The notes under the pieces were generated by a model. It was given only the letters and a program-made list of their open reading frames with translations, did not search any database and was not told where the DNA came from. Shown here one piece after another: positions 1 through 5,732 of a DNA stretch of 13,667 nt; within the stretch, counting starts at the first letter, position 1; the number at the start of each line of letters is the position of its first letter. The DNA is from CAYJXK01 sp964374115 (GTDB lineage: Bacteria; Patescibacteriota; Patescibacteriia; Magasanikbacterales; UBA922). The stretch is taken from the NCBI GenBank assembly GCA_964374115.1, contig CAYJXK010000026.1, forward strand, positions 1-13,667. The letters run 5' to 3'. Both the position numbers and the translations under genes were made by a program.

Positions 1-12
1 ATACGCGCCCAC

Positions 13-54
13 GTTATGCGAAATACACGAGCCGCGCGAGTGATTTCGCATAAC
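13..54. repeat. Inverted repeat with Xer-half-site-like arms upstream of the recombinase gene
   Basis: Two perfect 12-nt arms, GTTATGCGAAAT (13-24) and ATTTCGCATAAC (43-54), are separated by 18 nt. After a bulged A25 the stem can continue for three more pairs (26-28 with 40-42). There is no T-tract on either side, so it is not an intrinsic terminator. The arms resemble the half-sites of E. coli dif: 14-24 matches the XerD half TTATGTTAAAT at 9 of 11 positions, and 43-53 matches the XerC half GGTGCGCATAA at 8 of 11. They point outward, however, whereas in dif the TTATG/CATAA ends face each other across 6 bp. A recombinase binding site or operator is inference; the repeat itself is seen directly. 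Confidence 0.6.
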
Positions 55-71
55 TACAGATAAACCAACTT

Positions 72-101
72 TTGGAATTTTTGGCTTAACTGAAGTATAC
101 T
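72..101 (+). promoter_or_regulatory. Candidate promoter of the recombinase gene
   Basis: TTGGAA (72-77) and TATACT (96-101) are separated by 18 bp. They match the sigma-70 consensus at 4 of 6 and 5 of 6 positions. Transcription would start near 108, only about four bases before the first possible ATG at 112, or about 60 nt before the better supported ATG at 169. Confidence 0.5.
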
Positions 102-168
102 ATAGCACAATATGTGTAATCAGCAAGTGGATATGATTTCACACAACTATCGTCCAAGCAGGGATCCG

Positions 169-978
169 ATGACACTTTTTCAAGAGGAAATGCGTCTGCG
201 GAGATTGAGTCCAAAAACGGTGAAAACATACGTTCGTTTTGTTGAAGAATGTCTGCGCTTTTCCGGTAATAAATCACCGAAAGAAGTGGCCGAAACAGAT
301 GTGAGGGGGTACCTCCTGTGGCTTGCCGATTCTGGTAAATCCTCCTCTACGCTCAATACCGCGTATTCCGCGCTTCAGTTTTACTTTGAAAAAATTCTTC
401 GCCGTAAGTTTTTTCTCCATATTCCGCGCGCCAAGAAAGAGACGCGATTGCCAGTGGTATTATCAAAAGAAGAAGTGAAAAGAATGATTGACAGAACGGA
501 AAATCCCAAACATCGGTGCATGGTGCAACTTTTGTATGGCACAGGGTTGCGCGTGGGAGAATTGGTGCGATTGCGCATGGAAGATATTGATATGCTCCGC
601 AACACGATTCATGTGGTACAGAGCAAAGGGGCGAAGGACAGGTATGTTATGCTCCCCGAGACACTCCGAGATACAATGAAAAAACAGGCTCGTTTGAAAG
701 TACCCAATGATTTTCTTTTTACCAGTTATGACGGCGGGCGTTTGACAGAAACAACAGTTCAAAAAGTCGTGGGGGATGTGGCTACTCGTGCCGGTATTGG
801 CAAATCAGTGTCGCCGCATACCTTACGTCATAGTTTTGCCACGCACCTATTGGAAGTAGGGACAGATATCAGGTATATTCAGGAGTTGTTGGGGCATGCT
901 AAATTACAGACCACGCAGATATATACGCATGTGGCGAGCACGGCGTTAAGTACTATTGTCAGTCCGTTAGATATATGA
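169..978 (+). CDS. xer: XerC/XerD/XerA-family tyrosine recombinase
   Basis: Site-specific DNA recombinase that cuts and rejoins DNA through a 3'-phosphotyrosine; family members resolve chromosome dimers or move elements. Numbered from an upstream in-frame ATG at 112, all six catalytic residues are present: R147 (TGLRVGE), K172 (SKGAKDR), H236 and R239 (PHTLRHSFATH), H262 (LLGHA) and Tyr271 (QIYTHV). An N-terminal SAM-like core-binding domain (about 23-100) precedes the catalytic domain (about 115-280). I chose ATG169 because AGGG (160-163) lies 5 nt upstream and the conserved core-binding domain begins just after it, giving 269 aa; starts at 112 (288 aa) or 133 are possible. It lacks the extra segment of true integron integrases between patches II and III. 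It stands alone, next to an inverted repeat with Xer-like arms, so it could be the resident chromosomal Xer protein or an element integrase. The family is certain, the role inferred. Confidence 0.9.
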   Translation: MTLFQEEMRLRRLSPKTVKTYVRFVEECLRFSGNKSPKEVAETDVRGYLLWLADSGKSSSTLNTAYSALQFYFEKILRRKFFLHIPRAKKETRLPVVLSKEEVKRMIDRTENPKHRCMVQLLYGTGLRVGELVRLRMEDIDMLRNTIHVVQSKGAKDRYVMLPETLRDTMKKQARLKVPNDFLFTSYDGGRLTETTVQKVVGDVATRAGIGKSVSPHTLRHSFATHLLEVGTDIRYIQELLGHAKLQTTQIYTHVASTALSTIVSPLDI

Positions 979-1258
979 GGGGTCGCGGAGTTTCTCATAC
1001 TTCCACGACCAGTGATTTAATGTCCCAGGTTCATCGAGGTATTCTCGAGGAAATACTTGAAAAATGAACATTGCAGGTTTTCGAGGGTGGTGGCAGATTT
1101 TTTTTAAGCGCTCTCGGAGCTGGGTTTCAGAGATTGGTTTTTTCCGCACTGCTTTCGGCAAGCGGGCGGTGCGTCAGGATTGGCCAATACTGGAGAGCGA
1201 GACGTTATTAGGTTTGAAGCGGATGCTATTTACATTATGGACCGGAGGTATTTTCATT
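979..1258. other. Intergenic stretch between the recombinase and DUF3048 genes
   Basis: About 280 nt without a convincing gene. A weak hairpin sits just after the recombinase stop (981-988 with 1003-1010, one mismatch, no T-tract). A reading frame runs from ATG1064 into the DUF3048 gene, but its 65-residue product does not resemble any family I know and the site lacks a well-spaced Shine-Dalgarno. I see no clear promoter; TTGAAG (1214-1219) with TATGGA (1236-1241) is too weak to call. Confidence 0.45.
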
Positions 1259-2383
1259 TTGAACGGCTCTATGCACATTCAAAAAATCAAACATTTTTTG
1301 AAAAAAATTATACATCGCGACGTGGATGAAGAAGGATTAATTCGCTCTTTGTATATCCTGGCGCTCACTGTCGGAGGAACCGCGTTTCTTCTTGTTGGGT
1401 GGTTTGTTTTTTTCAGCCAGCGGGCTGATTCGCCTGCGGGCGAACTTCTTTTTGAAGATGGGATTCTTGGAGAAGACGATTGTTCGTTTCAGCGCCGTCT
1501 TGATGGCGTGTGCCTTTTGGCAGAAGAAAGCATGGTTCCGATTGTGGCTGTGGTGATTGACAATCACTCGGAGGCGCGTCCGCCGTCTGGTCTTTCAGAG
1601 GCGCGCGTTGTATATGAAATTCCGGTGGAAGCAAATTTTACCCGCTTTGTCGCGCTCTACCTTTCCGACCAGACGATCCCACAGGTTGGGCCGGTGAGAA
1701 GTGTTCGGCCCTACATGCTCGACTGGCTTGAAGAATATGGAGCGCCATTCTTTTTTCATGTGGGTGGTTCTCCCGAGACGCTTGAAGCCATCTCTCGCCG
1801 AGCCATTGCAGATGTGAATGAATTTTATCAAGGGGAATATTTTTGGAGGTTCACCAAACGATTTGCCCCCCATAATGTTTATACCTCGACCACGCTTTGG
1901 CAACAGGCGATGCACGACATGAGCGAGCGCGCGACATCATCTCTTTTTTCGCCATGGAAATTTTCTGATGATATCGCACGCATCGCTTCATCAGATCTAG
2001 GAGAACGTTTTACTGTGTCGTTTGTGCCACCGACCTATGAAGCGACGTGGCAGTATGCCACAACTACAAAAAGCTATGCGCGATCCCAGGCTGGCACGCT
2101 TCATCGAGATCTCGATGGGAGAGATATTGTCGCCGATACGGTTATCGTTCAGCGTGTGAAGACACAGATACTCGATGCAGTGGGGCGTCTCGGTATGGAG
2201 ACGATTGGGGGTGGTGAAGCTTTCGTGTTTCGAGATGGGCGTCTCATCGAGGGGACATGGAAAAAAGATTCAGCGCTTTCGAGAACCATCTGGCTTGACG
2301 CTATAGGACGCCCCATTCCTCTGAAATCGGGACGTATTTGGATAGAGGTGTTGCCGCAGAATGGGGCAATAAAGATGGAGTGA
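1259..2383 (+). CDS. DUF3048 (YerB-like) membrane-anchored protein
   Basis: Family hallmarks are clear. Numbered from an upstream in-frame ATG at 1064 they are: VAVVIDNHSEARPPSGL (161-177), GPVRSVRPYMLDW (209-221), an FHVGGSP segment (231-237), and a C-terminal module with GTWKK (397-401) and GRIWIEVLPQNG (423-434). The protein has one transmembrane helix near its start (about 95-117) and no other, so it should be anchored in the membrane with its domain outside. I chose TTG1259 because GGAGG (1244-1248) lies 10 nt upstream; this gives a 374-aa protein with a short basic cytoplasmic tail. ATG1271 is an alternative, with the Shine-Dalgarno 22 nt away. B. subtilis YerB of this family is a lipoprotein; here the lipobox is replaced by a signal anchor. 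The molecular function of DUF3048 is unknown to me. No partner gene nearby suggests a role. Confidence 0.85.
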   Translation: MNGSMHIQKIKHFLKKIIHRDVDEEGLIRSLYILALTVGGTAFLLVGWFVFFSQRADSPAGELLFEDGILGEDDCSFQRRLDGVCLLAEESMVPIVAVVIDNHSEARPPSGLSEARVVYEIPVEANFTRFVALYLSDQTIPQVGPVRSVRPYMLDWLEEYGAPFFFHVGGSPETLEAISRRAIADVNEFYQGEYFWRFTKRFAPHNVYTSTTLWQQAMHDMSERATSSLFSPWKFSDDIARIASSDLGERFTVSFVPPTYEATWQYATTTKSYARSQAGTLHRDLDGRDIVADTVIVQRVKTQILDAVGRLGMETIGGGEAFVFRDGRLIEGTWKKDSALSRTIWLDAIGRPIPLKSGRIWIEVLPQNGAIKME

Positions 2384-2569
2384 ACGCGCCTTATTATTCC
2401 CTCACACCAACACGACAACACCTCGAACACATACGAGAGCCCATCTCAAAAATAATTCATAGCTCATGTTCCGTTCGTTTTGGCTATAAAAAGTTCATAT
2501 CTCGTCGTCATGCTACCAGTATGCCTCCTCAATCTTCACTTTTTTCGCTCAAAACGTCCATGAAACCGG

Positions 2570-2587
2570 CTCAAAATTATTTTTGAG
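2570..2587. repeat. AT-rich palindrome before the small membrane protein gene
   Basis: CTCAAAA (2570-2576) and TTTTGAG (2581-2587) form a perfect 7-bp inverted repeat around TTAT. It ends 16 nt before the ATG at 2604. It could be an operator or a weak hairpin; nothing in the sequence decides. Confidence 0.4.
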
Positions 2588-2603
2588 ATGGACTCTATTC
2601 ATT

Positions 2604-3002
2604 ATGGCTATGTTCCCAGTTTCAAAATTCCTCTCTGCTCTTCTCCCCATGTTCATTGTGTATCTTGTGAACAGCATCTTATATCTGTTCACGACAATAT
2701 ATTTACGATTTCCCATCGATGTTGTTTTTCATATTCTTGGAGGAGTGTTCACCGCTCGAGCTGCTTGGATATTCGTTTTTTCTTCAAAAAAGATAACAGG
2801 AGTCCCTCGATGGTTTCTCTTCTTTGTTCTTCTCGGCGCTGTCGCAATAGTCGGAATTCTATGGGAAGTATACGAGTTTCTCCACGATGCGTGGTGGGGA
2901 ACTACGTTTCAGCCGAGCCAAGGCGATACGATGAGTGACTTGATGATGGATCTTGTGGGAGCGGTGATGTTTATTGGTTTTATGTTTTTGAAAAAGAAAT
3001 AA
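2604..3002 (+). CDS. Small polytopic membrane protein (DUF2238/YjdF-like or VanZ-like)
   Basis: A 132-aa, very hydrophobic protein with four predicted membrane helices: about residues 6-33, 40-58, 71-88 and 114-129. Conserved-looking polar motifs are IDVVFHILGG (38-47), LWEVYEFLHD (86-95) and GDTMSDLMMDLVGA (107-120). The pattern of an acidic WE..E turn followed by GDT..DL..D..GA is what I associate with DUF2238 membrane proteins; the function is not known to me. I chose ATG2604, with ATG2610 the alternative; a TTG frame start at 2583 lacks a Shine-Dalgarno, and even ATG2604 has only a weak GATGGA 11 nt upstream. The 3' end overlaps the 3' end of prmC on the other strand by 23 nt. Confidence 0.7.
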   Translation: MAMFPVSKFLSALLPMFIVYLVNSILYLFTTIYLRFPIDVVFHILGGVFTARAAWIFVFSSKKITGVPRWFLFFVLLGAVAIVGILWEVYEFLHDAWWGTTFQPSQGDTMSDLMMDLVGAVMFIGFMFLKKK

Positions 3003-3852
3003 TGATCACTCGATCATTACCTGCTAGATCTTTTTTTTTGGTGAGAGTGAAAGGAACCGTGAGGATATATTGTATGTCTTCTGGAATTTTTTCTGTCTGT
3101 GACGGATCAATTTCCAAAAAACAAGTCACCCCGTTATCTGTCACGCTCACAAAACGTTGTAGTTGCTTCAAAAATATTTTATAGATTTGAAGACCATCGA
3201 TTCCGCCGCCCAACAGGGCGGTTTTTGGTTCTTTGTGAATACTTGGCTCATTCTGCCATTGGGTAGTGGCGAGATAGGGGAGGTTGGCAGTGATGAAGAT
3301 TTCTGATTTCTGATTTCTGATTTCTGATTTTTGTAACATTGGCTCGAGAAGATTGCCGTGGAGGAATGTGATGTCAACATCATGTTTCTTCGCATTCTGT
3401 TTTGCAACTCTCAGTGCTTTCCGCGATATATCAATTCCAAAAATTTTGAATTTTAAATTTTGAATTTTGAATTCTTTTCCGATCGCAACCGGTATACATC
3501 CGCTTCCCGTGCCAACGTCAATCAAAATAACCCGCCTCATTCCCTCCCCTACTATAAGAGGGAATGAGGCGAGGGTTACGCGCGTGAGTTGGTCAACCGT
3601 CGATTCAACAATCAGCTCAGTCTCCGGTCGGGGAATCAACACGTGTTTATTGACAAAAAAATCAAAGCCGTAGAATGATTTGGTGTGCGTGAGATAGGCG
3701 AGTGGCACTCCATTTTCACGTGCCCGGAGGAGTTTTTTATATCTGTACTTTTGAAAAAGACTCAATGGCATCTCTGGATGTGCCAGAATAAACTCTCTCG
3801 GTTTTTTAATGACATGGGCGAGGATGAGTTCAGCCTCAGTTGTTTGTCGCAT
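2980..3852 (-). CDS. prmC: PrmC, release factor glutamine methyltransferase
   Basis: S-adenosylmethionine-dependent N5-glutamine methyltransferase that modifies the GGQ glutamine of release factors RF1 and RF2 in the cytoplasm. Visible are the interdomain IPRPETE (73-79), SAM motif I DVGTGSG (112-118), acidic motif II GIDIS (139-143), NLPY (190-193) in the place of the catalytic NPPY, EPKTALLGGGIDGL (208-221), FLEIDPSQ (245-252) and AGNDRVI (277-283). Length 290 aa against 277 in E. coli. The extra residues sit in two loops encoded by short repeats (127-138 and 174-185). The start overlaps the end of prfA by 17 nt, so translation is probably coupled and enzyme is made with substrate. A run of nine A residues encodes Lys-Lys-Lys at 272-274. 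NLPY instead of NPPY has, as I recall, been seen in other Patescibacteria, so it need not mean loss of function. Confidence 0.93.
   Translation of the reverse strand: MRQTTEAELILAHVIKKPREFILAHPEMPLSLFQKYRYKKLLRARENGVPLAYLTHTKSFYGFDFFVNKHVLIPRPETELIVESTVDQLTRVTLASFPLIVGEGMRRVILIDVGTGSGCIPVAIGKEFKIQNLKFKIFGIDISRKALRVAKQNAKKHDVDITFLHGNLLEPMLQKSEIRNQKSEIFITANLPYLATTQWQNEPSIHKEPKTALLGGGIDGLQIYKIFLKQLQRFVSVTDNGVTCFLEIDPSQTEKIPEDIQYILTVPFTLTKKKDLAGNDRVIIISFSKT
3001..3018 (-). terminator. AT-rich hairpin at the end of prmC, possible terminator
   Basis: AATGATC and GATCATT form a perfect 7-bp stem around a 4-nt loop. Read leftward it is followed by ATTTCTTTTTC, so it could end prmC transcripts, though it lies inside the last codons of prmC and across the stop codon of the opposing gene. 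The stem has only two G-C pairs, so the call is weak. Read rightward, a T9 run follows 12 nt later (3031-3039), too far for a standard terminator. Confidence 0.3.
3298..3333. repeat. 7-nt tandem repeat (TTTCTGA x4) inside prmC
   Basis: Four head-to-tail copies of TTTCTGA occupy 3300-3327, with partial units at the sides. On the coding strand it reads QKSEIRNQKSEI (PrmC residues 174-185), in the loop just before the catalytic NLPY. Similar KSEIRNQ-type runs are, from memory, scattered through other Patescibacteria genomes. Seven is not a multiple of three, so gain or loss of one unit would shift the frame. Confidence 0.85.
3441..3474. repeat. AT-rich short tandem repeat (TTTTGAAT-type) inside prmC
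   Basis: An imperfect run of AATTTTGA/AATTTTAA units. It encodes EFKIQNLKFKIF (PrmC residues 127-138), between SAM motif I and motif II, and keeps the frame. It differs in sequence from the second repeat further along the same gene. Confidence 0.8.
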
Positions 3853-4900
3853 ATCCTTCCCTCTCCTTCTTCCTCACCTGTTCAATGATAGACTCAATAT
3901 CTCCGTCCAAAATTGTCGGAATATTGTTCCAGCTTTCTTTGATGCGGTGATCAGTAATGCGATCCTGCGGAAAATTGTACGTACGGATTTTTTCACTGCG
4001 GTCTCCCGTGCCGATTTGGGTCCGTCGTTTTTCATCCATCGCGGCTTTTTGTTTTTCTTGCTCCATATCATAGAGCCGCGCGCGCAGTACCCACATGGCT
4101 TTTTCTTTGTTTTGCGTCTGAGATCTCTCGTCCTGACACTGCACGATCATGCCGGTTGGGATATGGGTGATGCGAATTGCGCTGTAGGTTGTATTCACAC
4201 TCTGGCCGCCTTTGCCCCCGGCCATAAATGTATCAATGCGCAGATCTTTTGGTTGAATATCAATATCTGTTTCTTCTATTTCCGGGAGGACTGCCACACT
4301 CACCGTGGATGTGTGGATTCGGCCGGATTTTTCTGTGTCAGGGACACGCTGTACTCGGTGTACTCCCATTTCGTATTTCATGTCTTTGTACACATCTCGC
4401 CCTTCGATCCCAAAGACTACCTCTTTGTATCCGCCAATACCAATCCGATGTTCCCCGATGAGAGTCGTTTTCCACCCCTTTCTCTCCGCATACCGAAGAT
4501 ACATGCGCGTGAGTTCCCCGGCAAACAAAGCGGACTCGTCGCCGCCCACTCCGGCTCGAATTTCCATAATCACGTTTTTGCCATCCATTGGGTCGCGTGG
4601 AGCTGTCAGTTCTTCGAGCTCCTTTTCAATGACGCTTTTCTTTTCTTCCAATTCTTCAATCTCCAGATTGGCAAGATTCAGAATCTCCGCGTCTTCCGCG
4701 TTTTTCAATATTTTTTTTGCATCCTGCAATTGTCTTTCTATCATAGCAAACGCGTCAATTTTTTCAATGGTCGGTTTCAGCTCAGTGTACGCTCGGGATA
4801 CATTTTTGAGTTTTTTTTGATCATGAATAACCGCATCGTTTTGGAGCTGTTGTTCGAGCATGTTGTATTGCGTTTTGAGAGATATGTATTTTTCTTGCAT
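3836..4900 (-). CDS. prfA: Peptide chain release factor 1 (RF1)
   Basis: Recognises UAA and UAG stop codons in the ribosomal A site and triggers peptide release. The 354-aa length is normal for RF1. Visible are the N-terminal coiled-coil domain (about 1-105), EIRAGVGGDESALFAGEL (113-130), the codon-recognition loop HRVQRVPDTE (181-190) with a PxT tripeptide (P187-D188-T189), the catalytic GGKGGQSVNTT (228-238) with GGQ at 231-233, and the C-terminal NFPQDRITDHR (309-319). NTT after GGQ and the PxT loop point to RF1 rather than RF2 (SPF). The Asp inside PxT is less usual than Ala or Val. No Shine-Dalgarno is visible upstream. rpmE lies 51 nt upstream, separated by a hairpin with a U-tract; prmC follows with an overlap. 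TGA stops elsewhere in the window imply that RF2 is encoded outside it. Confidence 0.96.
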   Translation of the reverse strand: MQEKYISLKTQYNMLEQQLQNDAVIHDQKKLKNVSRAYTELKPTIEKIDAFAMIERQLQDAKKILKNAEDAEILNLANLEIEELEEKKSVIEKELEELTAPRDPMDGKNVIMEIRAGVGGDESALFAGELTRMYLRYAERKGWKTTLIGEHRIGIGGYKEVVFGIEGRDVYKDMKYEMGVHRVQRVPDTEKSGRIHTSTVSVAVLPEIEETDIDIQPKDLRIDTFMAGGKGGQSVNTTYSAIRITHIPTGMIVQCQDERSQTQNKEKAMWVLRARLYDMEQEKQKAAMDEKRRTQIGTGDRSEKIRTYNFPQDRITDHRIKESWNNIPTILDGDIESIIEQVRKKEREGYATNN

Positions 4901-4911
4901 ATATCAAAATT

Positions 4912-4936
4912 AAAAAGCAGGCACCATGTGTCCTAC
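4912..4936 (-). terminator. Intrinsic terminator or attenuator between rpmE and prfA
   Basis: Read leftward, GTAGGACAC (4936-4928), loop ATG and GTGCCTGC (4924-4917) form an 8-pair stem with one bulged A and one G-U pair, directly followed by TTTTT (4916-4912). It lies in the 51-nt gap upstream of prfA. I see no convincing separate prfA promoter, so prfA may depend on read-through, making this an attenuator of the rpmE-prfA-prmC unit. Confidence 0.6.
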
Positions 4937-4951
4937 TTTTTTCGTGGATGG

Positions 4952-5296
4952 CTATTGTGCTTCTTCTTTTTTTACTTCGACCTCCTCTTTGGATTTTTTT
5001 GTTGCTTTTGCCGCCCGTTTTATTTTTTTCCCTTTGCGCGCCACAGAGAGCATGTCTTTTTTTTGCGCGCGTTGTTCAAACCGTTCGACGCGGCGGGCCG
5101 TATCTACGAGAATCTGTTTGCCTGTATAAAAAGGATGAGAGGAGGAAGAAATTTCGACTGGAATAATATAATAATTTACTCCTTCAACGTCTCGAGACTC
5201 CTCAGACGTCAGTGTAGACATGGTAAAAAATTCGGCGTGACTTGTGGTGTCCACGAAAATGACAGGATGCATGGTTGGATGAAGGCCTTTTTTCAT
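4952..5296 (-). CDS. rpmE: Ribosomal protein bL31 with lysine-rich C-terminal extension
   Basis: Large-subunit ribosomal protein bL31, which bridges the large and small subunits. The core (1-76) is recognisable from MKKGLHPTMHPVIFVDT at the start and HPFYTGKQ (54-61). It is the zinc-free type: serines (S50-S53) occupy the place of the CxxC before HPFYTG, and VDTTSHAEF replaces the first cysteine pair. Core bL31 is about 65-90 aa; this one has 114, with a charged tail of about 38 residues (77-114) rich in Lys, Ala and Glu. The start fits the family and follows an upstream promoter, but there is no Shine-Dalgarno. It is the first gene of a leftward rpmE-prfA-prmC cluster. Confidence 0.93.
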   Translation of the reverse strand: MKKGLHPTMHPVIFVDTTSHAEFFTMSTLTSEESRDVEGVNYYIIPVEISSSSHPFYTGKQILVDTARRVERFEQRAQKKDMLSVARKGKKIKRAAKATKKSKEEVEVKKEEAQ

Positions 5297-5312
5297 ATAT
5301 AAAAGTGGACAT

Positions 5313-5342
5313 AGAGTACCATGAGAGCGGAGGATGTGTCAA
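5313..5342 (-). promoter_or_regulatory. Candidate promoter of rpmE
   Basis: On the minus strand a perfect TTGACA (5342-5337) is followed after 18 bp by TACTCT (5318-5313). The latter is a poor -10 hexamer but has a TG one base upstream (extended -10). Transcription would start near 5306, giving a leader of about ten bases before the ATG at 5296. Confidence 0.5.
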
Positions 5343-5360
5343 GAGCGATCAGACTATGGT

Positions 5361-5389
5361 TTGACAGATCCACGGCCTTCTGATATCCT
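5361..5389 (+). promoter_or_regulatory. Candidate promoter of secG
   Basis: A perfect TTGACA (5361-5366) lies 17 bp from TATCCT (5384-5389), with TG one base before the -10 hexamer. Transcription would start near 5396, about four bases before the secG ATG, so the message would be nearly leaderless. Because the promoter lies inside the upstream in-frame extension, it supports ATG5400 as the start. Confidence 0.6.
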
Positions 5390-5399
5390 TACAGTTACT

Positions 5400-5618
5400 A
5401 TGGGACTTGTGCTTATCATTGTTCAATTCATTGTCGCCATTTTTCTCACTCTCGTCGTGTTGCTCCAACAAAAAAGCGCGGGTGTTGGATCTGTTTTTGG
5501 TGGAAGCGGAGGGATGACGACCACGAAGCGCGGAGCTGACCTCATTCTTTTCCGGGTGACTATTTTCTTTTCGTCCCTTTTTTTCTTTCTCGGATTTCTT
5601 CATCTTATTCTTGTGTAA
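5400..5618 (+). CDS. secG: Preprotein translocase subunit SecG
   Basis: Small accessory subunit of the SecYEG protein-export channel in the cytoplasmic membrane. The 72-aa product has two membrane helices (about 3-23 and 48-70) joined by the family's cytoplasmic loop: LLQQKSAGVGSVFGGSGG (21-38). ATG5400 gives the usual SecG start (MGLVLIIVQF) and follows a good promoter; an in-frame extension to 5334 contains the promoter and is unlikely to be translated. No Shine-Dalgarno precedes ATG5400, which fits a nearly leaderless message. It is divergent from rpmE across 103 nt. The next gene downstream encodes an exported, membrane-anchored protein but has its own candidate promoter. Confidence 0.9.
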   Translation: MGLVLIIVQFIVAIFLTLVVLLQQKSAGVGSVFGGSGGMTTTKRGADLILFRVTIFFSSLFFFLGFLHLILV

Positions 5619-5678
5619 GAGACTATCTAAAAGTTATTCTCTTGGCTTCTTTTTTGGCGGACTCATAGCGAGTTTTTT
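5617..5678 (+). terminator. Weak terminator-like hairpins after secG
   Basis: AAGAGA (5617-5622) can pair with TCTCTT (5638-5643) around a 15-nt loop; six Ts follow at 5650-5655. A second small stem, ACTC/GAGT (5661-5664 with 5670-5673), runs straight into TTTTTT. Neither is strong. Confidence 0.3.
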
Positions 5679-5708
5679 CCTAAAAATCTCTCGTACAAAA
5701 GGAGAGCA

Positions 5709-5717
5709 TGTTATACT
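5709..5717 (+). promoter_or_regulatory. Extended -10 promoter of the solute-binding protein gene
   Basis: TGTTATACT is an extended -10 element (TG plus TATACT, 5712-5717) with no recognisable -35. Transcription would start near 5724, about ten bases before the GTG start at 5733. Confidence 0.45.
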
Positions 5718-5732
5718 TCGTTCACGCATGTT

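Noticed and set aside
13..54. Integron attC recombination site next to an integron integrase
   Set aside because: The arms run GTT...AAC from outside in, whereas attC needs RYYYAAC...GTTRRRY, and the recombinase lacks the integron-integrase-specific segment. No cassette array follows.
3298..3333. CRISPR-like repeat array
   Set aside because: The units are 7 nt, directly adjacent without spacers, and lie inside a coding sequence; no cas genes are present.
3809..5302. A 497-codon rightward open frame opposite prfA and rpmE
   Set aside because: Its product is Phe/His/Arg-rich without recognisable domains, as expected from the complement of Lys/Glu-rich coding sequence; prfA and rpmE on the other strand are unmistakable.
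5334..5399. N-terminal extension of SecG
   Set aside because: The segment contains a perfect TTGACA-17-TATCCT promoter, and the extra residues do not fit the family.
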